Shown here: in pieces, positions 58,801 through 64,000 of the stretch
How the letters are laid out: each line of letters opens with the position of its first letter
Numbering within the stretch: position 1 is the stretch's first letter
NCBI RefSeq assembly: GCF_905220565.1
Contig: NC_059409.1
Location: 6,021,501-6,085,500 of the forward strand
Length of the DNA: 64,000 nucleotides
Reading direction: 5' to 3'
DNA from: Melitaea cinxia
Lineage: Eukaryota > Arthropoda > Insecta > Lepidoptera > Nymphalidae
Made by a program: the position numbers and the translations under genes
The notes under the pieces: model-generated
The model's input: only the letters and a program-made list of their open reading frames with translations
The model's database searches: none
What the model was told of the DNA's origin: nothing

Positions 58801-61800
58801 GGTGATACTATATACATTCCATGCCTTTGAAATAAAAATACTACATACAGAACAACAAACTTTACAATGTGTATAAATATTCAATTAACAATGAATCGAA
58901 TAATTTTAGCATACGCAAGTCCAAACGCAAGAGGTAAAGAAGAGAAACGCTCGAGTAAAGAAAACAGCACATCAAATGCCACAACGCCTATTGAAGGAAA
59001 TGGTTTCCTGAAAGTTAGTCCATCACAAGGTAAGGATTAAACAAATTTAACTTCTATTGCATGTCTACTTGTAAAAAAAAAGTATCTAATTATATTTTCG
59101 GTTGGTATGTGATGTATTAACAATGTAATGATTTTTTTTTTTCTAAATCCTTGCATTATTTTGAATTGATTTAATGTACGTAGCGAATGTATACGTCAAC
59201 AGAGTAAAATGGACTGATTAATATCTGCTGGCCTGCTATGATGTTGCCATTATAAGGATTACCATTTTAAATCTATAATTAATACTAAGCTACCCATAGA
59301 TCTAACTTGTCTGTCATTTTATACTTGTATTTACACTGACTGACCTACTAACGGTTACCTGAAATGTTATCTATGAACAAATACCCTCTCCTAAACAAAA
59401 CTAGCATTCATTAACAAACAAAAGAATTGGCAGTTACGAAATACGGTGAAGACTTACCATATCATTATGTTAGACACGCCAATAAATCAATAATTAGACA
59501 TCGCAACGCAAAATATAGTATTAATTGATCGCTGAGAACGTAAAAGAATATTTGTTATTTTAGTTGGGTCCTCGAAAGGCACGGTGGGCGTTTGTGGCTA
59601 ATAGTTTCTCAGGAATTTTGTCGCGATATATTGGGCGTACATCCCCAGAGGGTGTGAGTGAGGGCCCGTCATCTTTCGAGGAGGTGTCCCCCTCCGACCT
59701 GGCGGAGCTGCAAGCGCACAAGTCCGGCAGCGAGCGGCGCCAGTCCTCCGACACCACCATCAGCGCCGCCTCGCTCACCAGCGAGCACACCGCCGCAGGT
59801 CACACGCACGCACACGCACGTACACACACACACACGCACGCACACACACGCACGCACACACACGCAAGCACACACACGCACACACACACACACGCAAACA
59901 AACGCACACATACACACGCACAGAAACACACATAAACGCACTCAGACACACACCCACACACATGCGCACGCACACTTTATTGTATTTATAGGACCAACAT
60001 ATATGCTAAGACTAGGATTTCCAATGGTATTACCTCAACATTGAATGCATGTCTGATTGAACCTTTAATCCTACCTAAATACCAATATCCAATTTTCTCG
60101 CATATTGATTAACGAATTTATATATTTATGTTAAACACTAATAAGAGCATGACAATTTTTAAAAACAATTTTCTTTACTAAATTATATATTAAGCAAAAT
60201 TACATATACTGTATGTAGTAAATTACGAAGAACATTTTCTTTAGGTCAATGTCATAATTAACAAATAATAATAAGGTACCACCAAATAAGCGAATATTAC
60301 CAAAGCCAACTGATATTTCAAGTAATTTTAACAGACAGACTTTGATTTTGCAAAATCAAAACAGATAAAATGTTTGCTAATTTGATCACTCTTCCACTGA
60401 CCATCTCTCATCTCTGTATACATATATTACTCATATTTACATACAAATGAAATTTATATAATTATTTGTTTATAACAGGTATAACACCAACGGAGGACAA
60501 GTCTCAACAGTACGTATCGGATTTCCTCGATCGATACGTTTTTGAAAGCGACACAGACTCGGAAGGAAGGCGGTTCCCAGTCGTTAAACCAAACAAGAAC
60601 CAACGTTCCAGGTAACTACCCACTTCTAGAATGTTTTGATTAAGACTAACGTTTTTGAGTGTTGTTTCAAATACCACAGAATTTAACTGCTATTAGAGGA
60701 AGCCCTAATTTGAATTGTTAGATGTTTTGAAAGATTGTGTGTGCTGTGTTAGTAATTTTTCTTCTCATTAGTGTAATATATCTATCATTTCCTGTAAAAT
60801 ATAAAAATAGCGTTTACTTTTCCTTTAAATGGTTGTAACAAGCTTTCTTTGCTAAAAAATTGTATCTAAATCTATACTAATATTATAAAGAGGTAAAGTT
60901 TATAACTTTGTATATAGGGGGTAATCTTCGCAAATACTGACCCGATCATGGAATTTCTTTCACTAACAGAAAGCTACACTATTCAGGGGTGACATAGGCT
61001 ATATTTTATTGTAATTGAACAAAAAATTCAGTCAATAAAAAAAAAGATTAAAATATAATATCAAAATAGTAAATAAACTAGCGCCATCTATCGCTATTAG
61101 AAAACAATTTATTAGTCTTTCGACGTTATTAATTTAGTCTTATTTTAGTCTATCGACGACGTTTTCTCGATTTTTGATAGATGGCGTTAGAGCAATGTAA
61201 GTGCTATATAAGTGCTAATTTAAGTGCTATAAAATTTGTTCTTTAAAGTTTGTTATTTGGTTAATATAATAATAATTAACGCCCAACGAAGTGGGCACGG
61301 GTCGGCTAGTATAATATATTTTTGATTTTGTAATCATAAAGTAACATGTGATCCCAATATTAATTATTTCATGATCCAGTTGCTAGATCATAGATAATTT
61401 TAATAAAGGGGACATTTATATATTGCGCGTGTTTTAACTTTGGGTAAACTTACTAACTGGCGGCAAACCGATTAAGCTCCGATCCTTCTACACGGAGAAA
61501 GAGGCTTATGCCCAGTAGTGGGATATTACAGGCTGAAGCGTAAACTTAGCTTAGTTTAGTTAGACCTGTAACGGTGGGTATATCCATGTTGTACATAGCC
61601 GCTCTTATTAAGTTGGTAATTTGTTAAGAAACTAAACTGATTTGATTGAGTTAGTGCCGCTATATCAAACTTAAACAAAATTTTCATAAAACCAAAACTT
61701 TTATTTTCTATTAGAGAACCGGAATCGGAAAATTCGAGTACTTTGATAGGTGAACCACCATTAATACAAGACGAGGATCAAAAAGACAATAAAAAAAGGA

Positions 61801-63955
61801 TAAAAACACGGTAAGTGAGTGAAGTTTGCAAATTCTTATTTATATGCTATAAAGTATACAACGCGCTTACATAAGTGTGTGCGTGTGTATGTGTGCCATT
61901 GTCTTGTGTGTCATTGTGTGTTTTTTGCATGTATTGTGCTAAACATTAACGGACACAAATCACAAAAACACAATACACATTGTTTTTTTTTGTTATCACG
62001 AATTGTGCAATCACAGATATAGTAAATAATATTTTTAGCAAACATAACACCGTTGCAAATACACAGCGGCTACACAGGTTGCAAATGCCTTGCAATTTTC
62101 ACCTCTAGTGGAAAGAAACATGAAACATCTACCACAGTAAGAGTGAGGTTATCTTTGTATGTGGCTGGCATTGTGCATAGGATTTATTGCAGATTTATAC
62201 GTGTTATTTTATTTACTGAAGATAATGTCTGATGCACAAACTACTTTACGATTATCATAAGGAACGGAAATTATTTTATTTCTTATAAATCAACTATCTC
62301 AAAGTATTTATTGAAAAAAAAGTGGTCATTGATTGACTGTAACTATTTTATTCTCCTACAAAAGCTCAAAGAGATGATGTCCCTAATTCGATCGAAACGA
62401 TTTTAAACTTTATTTTATCTTGAAATTATAATAAATATTTCAATCATCTCATAAAATTTTGAGAATAAATTCCACCCTACCAATAAAAAAGTATGGTATT
62501 TTGACATTTTTTTTTTGTTTATGAAAATTTTATGAACTAGGTCGATAACTCTTTATTTAACAATATATATATGCTTTTTGTTTATTATATGCATAAATAG
62601 TGATCGTTATGAATATAATACAATAAAGTGCCGTGTCTATGTTGTCTTGACATGTCTGTAAATTCTTGTCATAGTATAAGTGAAGCGGCCACGGGTCTAA
62701 TGGGCGCGATGTCGTCTCGGCTGGCATATATCACTGGTTCTAATAGTATAAGGCCGTCACAAGAAGAGTGAGTACCCGCTACACATTCGTATATTCATGC
62801 AGTTTTAGAAATATATGTTCAATTTAGTAACATTGCGTAAAAATACAGCTATATTGTTATCGTTATTCTTTGTGGCCTTTGTAATGTTTTGTATCTAATT
62901 TTTACTATCTAGTTTATCTTAAACTATTTAGAATATTAAAATATTGTAAATAAATATATGTGGCAGTAAAAAATAAGCTTTTTGGTAAATATCAGAATTT
63001 TTATAGTTTACAACTGTACATCTTTCTTAATAGATAATATTTTTAATGTTTAAATTTATAATCCATAATTGACGTATGTATATTGAATAACTCAACTCAA
63101 ACCTACCGAATTCCTACGTGCTCTGATGCATCCTAGAGAAGGCCCTAATCTTCTCACAAAAGAAAGCTTTAAGCAAGCATTCGAAAGTTTATAAGCTATT
63201 AAAATACTTTAAGTAATTAATTATTTTTAATATATAGGCTAGCAGTGAGGTCCAATTTTGACGCCTTAATAGCGCGCAGTCCGTCCGATGAGTTCATCTT
63301 CTCCGTTCCCCGCGACCCGTTTCTGTCGCCATACTGGGCAGAAGACAAACTACTGAAAAGATTTCCGCCTGTAAGGATACTGGTAAGTAAGGAAGTGGAT
63401 AGGTGTAATAAACAATTTCTATAAGTCCTAGTTTTGCTAGGATCACTATAATTTTTTTTTCACAAGTCTTCCCGTCACCTACTCAGCGATAGATGGCACT
63501 ACAAGTTTAATATTAATACACTACACATTTAAAACATATGCCCAAACCCTAAATTTTCTTCGAAATAGTTTGACAAGATTGTTGTAACCACGATTAATAA
63601 TAAAAAACAAGCATATATTACCTTGATATTGATTTTCATTCAAAACTACAAATTTCATAAATTTTACGTAATTATTATCTACTGGTTTTGTAAAACAAAT
63701 TTTTATAATAAGGTTTCTATCTAAATCTTCATTTTCCACCTAATATAGTTGTCCATGAAAATTAACCTCCTCTAATATTCTATCAATATTTTGAAAAAAA
63801 AATCAGTTTACGTTACTTTTTAAATATAGACCGTACACTTGGACCCATGCCTGGATGACTGCGTGATGTTTGCCAAGAAACTCAAGGGTCTCGGCAACGA
63901 AGTCGGTCTCGATGTGTTAGAAGGTTTGCCTCACGGATTCTTAAACTTTTCATTG
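40644..63955 (+). CDS. Hsl: Hormone-sensitive lipase (HSL/LIPE), 14 exons, 3' end beyond window
   Basis: It hydrolyses diacylglycerol, cholesteryl and retinyl esters on lipid droplets and in the cytosol during fat mobilisation. Exons: 40644-40937, 48104-48261, 50181-50367, 55000-55213, 56428-56618, 57651-57900, 58318-58527, 58910-59029, 59613-59798, 60479-60611, 61715-61810, 62675-62767, 63238-63382 and 63830-63955. They sum to 2403 nt, exactly 801 codons without a stop. Exons 1-5 encode the HSL-specific N-terminal domain (YDFDAKAPGNGYRSFV, NQYCFYGRCLGFQF). Exons 6-7 hold the alpha/beta-hydrolase core with HGGG (residues 367-370), DYSLAPQAPFPRALEE and nucleophile Ser441 in GDSAG. Exons 8-12 are the variable regulatory module, with a PKA-type RRQS near Ser586. 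Exon 14 brings the acid (DPCLDD, about 764) and His794 (LPHGFL). Codons are numbered from the ATG at 40644; Met23 (40710) is an alternative start. A short C-terminal exon or exons remain to the right. Confidence 0.93.
41530..41612 (-). mobile_element. SINE family A 3' fragment
   Basis: The minus strand reads CCCGCATTGGAGCAGCATGT, AAGCTCTGACCCTTCTCC and CATTACAGGCTGAAGCG. It ends abruptly beside a 30-bp perfect palindrome at 41615-41644. Confidence 0.65.
41640..41930 (+). mobile_element. LINE 3'-UTR relic
   Basis: ATGGAGCAGGCTGACTGGGG, GTGACCAGAGTTCCTGG, GATGCTTCTGGTGTTGCAGG and GCGTACGGTTCACCTGATGG match 47385-47640. Confidence 0.6.
42010..42110. repeat. (TA)n / (TATACACA) microsatellite
   Basis: Long TA runs are interrupted by TTGCCATG and TATACACATATA. 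Just downstream, 42116-42142 and 42151-42177 are 27-bp perfect inverted repeats with an 8-nt spacer. Confidence 0.9.
42405..43889 (+). pseudogene. RTE-like reverse transcriptase relic in HSL intron 1
   Basis: 5'-truncated non-LTR element lacking the endonuclease. It starts KLKTDKINGPDGIPHEALKS, is frameshifted near 42510-42620, then is open from 42621. RT blocks seen are EQAGFRKGYSTVDHIY, GVRQGDPLSPKLF and the catalytic FADDIVIF (motif C). Motif A is damaged: the frame reads KKAKAFDSIS, with the segment carrying the first catalytic aspartate deleted. A single TAG at 43434-43436 interrupts the frame, which then continues (QTCQRAMERSILNLKR, KLKWRWAGHVAR) to a stop at 43826 and a (TAA)n tail near 43876-43889. 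It is inactive; the RTE clade call rests on the C-terminal QRAMER/KWRWAGHVAR blocks. Confidence 0.85.
44150..44350 (-). mobile_element. SINE family A head
   Basis: The minus strand has GACGCGTTAGCACAACGGTC, GGCGGTTGCTGCTTCGATCC, GATACAGATATTTGCCGTGG and TCCGAAGCACGGTGG. The B box is mutated. Confidence 0.65.
44812..44955 (+). mobile_element. SINE family A 3' part
   Basis: CTGATAGCGATCGTTACTCA, CCCGCATTGGAGCAGCGTGG and GGCCTATGCCCAGTAGTGGG with ATAGTACAGGCTGAAGCG; the head is absent. Confidence 0.75.
45000..45165 (-). mobile_element. tRNA-like SINE head, second subfamily
   Basis: The minus strand reads CTACGCGTTGGCGCAGCGAT, GGCTTCGATCCCCGCTCACG and ACATTTGTATTGGCCATATG, matching the plus-strand head at 26350-26530. 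Confidence 0.65.
45439..45642 (-). mobile_element. Non-autonomous Helitron, first of an abutting pair
   Basis: Minus strand: starts TCTTATATTATAACATTCTA (45642) and ends AACGTTTGCAGGGTCAGCTAG (last base 45439), preceded on the plus strand by A. The interior has a poly(C) run near 45490-45503 and TTCGAAACGGCTGGACCGAT. Same family as 58069-58276. Confidence 0.75.
45643..45867 (-). mobile_element. Non-autonomous Helitron, second of an abutting pair
   Basis: Minus strand: starts TCTATATATTTAAAAATTTC (45867; next plus base is T) and ends GTCTGCCGGGTCCGCTAG (last base 45643). The 3' CTAG touches the 5' TC of the neighbour with no spacer. Same family as 24692-25586. Confidence 0.75.
46589..46894 (+). 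mobile_element. Short retroposon family B, copy 4
   Basis: Starts GTGCTGTGTGGCTACGGCAC and ends GGCTGTAATGATGATGATG. A 10-bp target duplication ATCAAAGTTA lies at 46579-46588 and 46895-46904. The frames at 46617-46914 are by-products. One block (the GCAGCAGCGTCTTC region) is deleted compared with copies 1 and 3. Confidence 0.85.
47385..47640 (+). mobile_element. LINE 3'-UTR relic
   Basis: A (CA)n run at 47365-47380 is followed by TTTGGAGCAGCCGGACTGAG, GACCAGAGCTCCTGAGGG, GATGCTTCTGTTGTTGCAGA and ACCATCAGGTGAACCGTACG. It shares order with 41640-41930. Confidence 0.65.
48104..48261 (+). CDS. Hsl: HSL exon 2
   Basis: Acceptor CTTTATTTGCAG, donor TTAA|GTAAGT. It enters in phase 0 and leaves in phase 2. 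It encodes VAPLYDFDAKAPGNGYRSFV through DALLFRKGYFV. Confidence 0.9.
48318..48375 (+). mobile_element. SINE family A tail fragment
   Basis: GGCAAATGCTCAGCAGTAGG and ATGTTACAGTCGGAATC followed by (AATC)n resemble the SINE 3' end. Confidence 0.5.
49791..50133 (-). mobile_element. Short retroposon family B, copy 5, next to HSL exon 3
   Basis: The minus strand starts TTGCTGTGTGGTTACGGCAG and ends in the tail CCAGCAGTTAACTGCGATAG. The copy carries an internal 22-bp perfect inverted duplication (49854-49875 and 49894-49915, 18-nt spacer) not present in the other copies. Confidence 0.8.
50181..50367 (+). CDS. Hsl: HSL exon 3
   Basis: Acceptor AATATTTTAG, donor TTTCAG|GTAACA. The first base completes the split Lys codon of exon 2. 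It encodes EVESCGQLLASLGTCLHHLQ through INQYCFYGRCLGFQ; FYGRCLGFQ is strongly conserved in animal HSL. An opposite-strand open frame (50177-50398) is a shadow of this exon. Confidence 0.9.
50368..51099. other. HSL intron 3, AT-rich part
   Basis: No exon or clear element was recognised. Confidence 0.45.
51100..51545 (-). pseudogene. Degraded mariner transposase fragment
   Basis: The minus strand encodes, in broken frames, GVVFHHDNTRPHKFLATQHK and LHLPYSSDLPPLDINLFRSL, the catalytic region of a mariner transposase. The second acid (HHDN) and third acid (LDINLF) positions are still aspartates. KVMLRILWDE precedes and DGGKLSNKIEDIL follows. Stops and frameshifts are frequent; the N-terminal half and the ends are missing. 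Confidence 0.75.
51546..52885. other. HSL intron 3, AT-rich part
   Basis: Nothing supportable was seen; poly(T) runs only. Confidence 0.45.
52890..53530. repeat. Dispersed AACCGACTTC-type repeat, copy 3
   Basis: Inverse orientation of 10942-11316, starting AACCGACTTCCAAAAAAGG, with the start duplicated (AACCGACTTTCAAAAAAGG at about 52942). It includes an extra segment (AAGGAGATATCCCTAGTTTT and ATGATGGGATCCCAGA) shared with 56980-57050. It ends ACTTGTTGATGTAATTGAA. Confidence 0.65.
53651..54151 (-). mobile_element. Non-autonomous Helitron, copy 2 of the CCGAGCTAAGCTCGG family
   Basis: Minus strand: starts TCTTATACTATTAAACGAGC (54151) and ends ACCGAGCTAAGCTCGGTCAC, CCAGGTCCTAA (53651). Flanks are A (53650) and T (54152). 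The 17-bp palindrome ACCGAGCTAAGCTCGGT is the subterminal hairpin. It inserted into the (ATT)n tail of a LINE 3' end (TGTGCAATAAAGTATATT at about 53622). It contains a 33-nt hairpin insertion at 53848-53880. Confidence 0.8.
53838..53890. repeat. 33-nt perfect hairpin flanked by 10-bp direct repeats
   Basis: GGTTGATCCC at 53838-53847 and 53881-53890 encloses ATAGAGCAAAAACAAA, C, TTTGTTTTTGCTCTAT (16-bp arms, 1-nt loop). Confidence 0.93.
54592..54623. repeat. (TA)n microsatellite
   Basis: Uninterrupted TA dinucleotides in HSL intron 3. A second long run lies at 55785-55826 in intron 4. Confidence 0.9.
55000..55213 (+). CDS. Hsl: HSL exon 4
   Basis: Acceptor CAATGTTACAG, donor GAGAGTG|GTAAGC; phase 0 in, 1 out. 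It encodes FLPSMRGILKGISICMAGFS through SVDFCKAFWFLAES. Confidence 0.92.
55826..55925. repeat. Inverted repeat, left partner, HSL intron 4
   Basis: Its inverse is about 90% alike to 57422-57518 (shared CACTATTTCCTTAACGC, GTAATTAATTTATAAATA, TTAATATATTGTTTTCT). The pair brackets exon 5. Confidence 0.75.
56428..56618 (+). CDS. Hsl: HSL exon 5
   Basis: Acceptor TTACTTTCAG, donor GCATG|GTGAGC; phase 1 in, 0 out. It encodes EIMKRVPSLMSSTVAVNKLI through VRLISVNKRNGM, joining the N-terminal domain to the hydrolase fold. Confidence 0.9.
56695..56785 (+). mobile_element. SINE tRNA-like head fragment
   Basis: CCCCGTTGGCGCAGTTTGTA (A-box-like) and GTTGCGGGTTCGATTTCCGC (B box) are followed by TAATATTTGTAC. 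There is no body or tail. Confidence 0.65.
56935..57290. repeat. Dispersed AACCGACTTC-type repeat, copy 4
   Basis: Starts GAACCGATTTTGACAATTC and contains AAGGAGATATCCCTAGTTCT, ATGATGGGATCCCAAAG and ACTTGTCGATATAATTGAAG. Same orientation as 52890-53530. Confidence 0.6.
57422..57518. repeat. Inverted repeat, right partner, HSL intron 5
   Basis: Partner of 55826-55925 in opposite orientation, 804 bp after the end of exon 5. Confidence 0.75.
57651..57900 (+). CDS. Hsl: HSL exon 6 with oxyanion-hole motif
   Basis: Acceptor TACTCCATAG, donor ACTACTG|GTAAGG; phase 0 in, 1 out. It encodes AGEGSSTLPPAEGVIFHCHG (HGGGF follows) through AYCWMINNFKEIGTTG. A second AG four bases later is out of phase. 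Confidence 0.93.
58069..58276 (-). mobile_element. Non-autonomous Helitron, complete, in HSL intron 6
   Basis: Minus strand: starts TCTAATATATAAAATTCTCG (58276) and ends ACGTTTGCGGGGTCAGCTAG (58069). Flanks are A (58068) and T (58277). A poly(C) run lies at 58122-58133. It lies 41 bp upstream of exon 7. Confidence 0.8.
58318..58527 (+). CDS. Hsl: HSL exon 7 with catalytic serine
   Basis: Acceptor CATATTCACAG, donor CTTAAAG|GTTAGT; phase 1 at both ends. It encodes KRIVFAGDSAGANLIAGCTL through DPLLPFGFMMRCLK; Ser441 is in GDSAG. Confidence 0.95.
58910..59029 (+). CDS. Hsl: HSL exon 8 (start of regulatory module)
   Basis: Acceptor ATAATTTTAG, donor CACAAG|GTAAGG; phase 1 at both ends. It encodes AYASPNARGKEEKRSSKENS through GNGFLKVSPSQ. 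Low complexity, Ser/Lys/Glu-rich. Confidence 0.85.
59613..59798 (+). CDS. Hsl: HSL exon 9 with PKA-type site
   Basis: With acceptor TAGTTTCTCAG the exon enters in phase 1, matching exon 8; donor CGCCGCAG|GTCACA, phase 1 out. It encodes GILSRYIGRTSPEGVSEGPS through SLTSEHTAA and contains RRQSSDTT. A stronger-looking acceptor (TTTGTTATTTTAG before 59564) would add 16 open codons but is out of phase with exon 8. GC-rich compared with its surroundings. Confidence 0.75.
59801..59980. repeat. (CA)n / (CACG) microsatellite abutting HSL exon 9 donor
   Basis: Begins 2 bp after the GT of the exon 9 donor and runs about 180 bp as CACACG/ACGCAC variants. Open frames on both strands across it are artefacts. 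Confidence 0.93.
60479..60611 (+). CDS. Hsl: HSL exon 10
   Basis: Acceptor TGTTTATAACAG, donor TTCCAG|GTAACT; phase 1 in, 2 out. It encodes GITPTEDKSQQYVSDFLDRY through VVKPNKNQRS. Acidic stretch ESDTDSEG. Confidence 0.85.
60871..61309 (+). mobile_element. Non-autonomous Helitron, complete, in HSL intron 10
   Basis: Starts TCTATACTAATATTATAAAG and ends GGGTCGGCTAG. Flanks are A (60870) and T (61310). The subterminal hairpin is GCCCAACGAAGTGGGC, about 10 bp before CTAG. Textbook Helitron ends, no coding capacity. Confidence 0.88.
61425..61545 (+). mobile_element. SINE family A 3' fragment
   Basis: GATTAAGCTCCGATCCTTCT, GAGGCTTATGCCCAGTAGTG and GGATATTACAGGCTGAAGCG. Confidence 0.7.
61715..61810 (+). 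CDS. Hsl: HSL exon 11
   Basis: Acceptor TTTTCTATTAG, donor ACACG|GTAAGT; phase 2 at both ends. It encodes EPESENSSTLIGEPPLIQDE through KKRIKT. Variable, acidic; could be a cassette exon since it is a multiple of 3 (96 nt). Confidence 0.8.
62675..62767 (+). CDS. Hsl: HSL exon 12
   Basis: Acceptor TTCTTGTCATAG, donor GAAGA|GTGAGT; phase 2 at both ends, 93 nt (multiple of 3, so skippable). It encodes ISEAATGLMGAMSSRLAYIT through SIRPSQE. Confidence 0.78.
63238..63382 (+). CDS. Hsl: HSL exon 13
   Basis: Acceptor TTAATATATAG, donor ATACTG|GTAAGT; phase 2 in, 0 out. It encodes LAVRSNFDALIARSPSDEFI through KLLKRFPPVRIL, returning to the hydrolase core (PFLSPYWAEDKLL). Confidence 0.9.
63830..63955 (+). 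CDS. Hsl: HSL exon 14 with catalytic Asp and His
   Basis: Acceptor TTTTAAATATAG, donor CATTG|GTAAGT; phase 0 at both ends. It encodes TVHLDPCLDDCVMFAKKLKG through LPHGFLNFSL, with DPCLDD and PHGF completing the catalytic triad. The gene continues beyond 64000. Confidence 0.95.
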
Positions 63956-64000
63956 GTAAGTGAAACTCTCTCACTTTATTATGATTTACTCAATTTAAAA

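Noticed and set aside
59564..60044. Plus- and minus-strand frames rich in THTHAR or CVCV
   Set aside because: Beyond the HSL exon 9 donor they are CA-microsatellite translations.
11789..61545. Candidate tRNA genes at the GGTTCGAxxCC boxes
   Set aside because: Each B-box-like site belongs to a SINE head or small repeat; acceptor stems and cloverleafs do not form by eye.

Overview
The window is a transposon-crowded, AT-rich piece of an insect nuclear genome, almost certainly a moth or butterfly (Lepidoptera). The evidence is spliced genes with GT-AG introns, tRNA-headed SINEs whose 3' tail reads like GCCTATGCCCAGCAGTGGG, a second retroposon family with a TGATGA tail, many short non-autonomous Helitrons inserted between A and T, RTE-type LINE pieces, and a degraded mariner. 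No prokaryotic, viral or CRISPR signal was seen.

Three protein-coding genes are supported. (1) A very-long-chain fatty-acid elongase (ELOVL family) on the + strand: four exons between 16957 and 18822, with the first coding exon missing or not recognisable. (2) A WDR79/TCAB1 (WRAP53) WD40 protein on the - strand: five exons from 35167 down to 31964, apparently complete. (3) A hormone-sensitive lipase (HSL/LIPE) on the + strand: fourteen exons from 40644 to 63955, running off the right edge. All HSL exon junctions keep one reading frame (801 codons in the window). The HGGG oxyanion motif, GDSAG nucleophile, DPCLDD acid and PHGF histidine are all visible, together with an RRQS PKA-type site in the regulatory module. 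Two of the genes concern lipid metabolism (elongation, triglyceride/ester hydrolysis), but nothing shows that they are co-regulated.

Layout: 1-14000 has no recognisable gene and holds retroposons, a Helitron stuffed with an 8-bp minisatellite (4192-5350) and dispersed repeats. 14004-16827 is a terminal-inverted-repeat element carrying a tandem array with a TTAGG-containing unit; it ends 130 bp before an elongase exon. 19000-31900 is intergenic, with a twin-primed RTE fragment, Helitrons, LINE relics and SINE clusters. 31964-35167 is WDR79. 35200-40260 between WDR79 and HSL is almost wholly mobile DNA, including a foldback-like element with a 9-bp target-site duplication (37753-40253). 40644-63955 is HSL, whose introns hold a reverse-transcriptase relic, SINEs, tandem Helitrons, a mariner relic and long AT and CA microsatellites.

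The most notable observations are the foldback-like element, the TIR element with the telomere-like array, tiny perfect hairpins flanked by 8-10 bp direct duplications, the Helitron that captured or grew a 1.16-kb octamer minisatellite, LINE/SINE 3'-tail sharing, and an HSL exon (50181-50367) that lies 48 bp from a retroposon. All family assignments come from reading the sequence; no database search was run.
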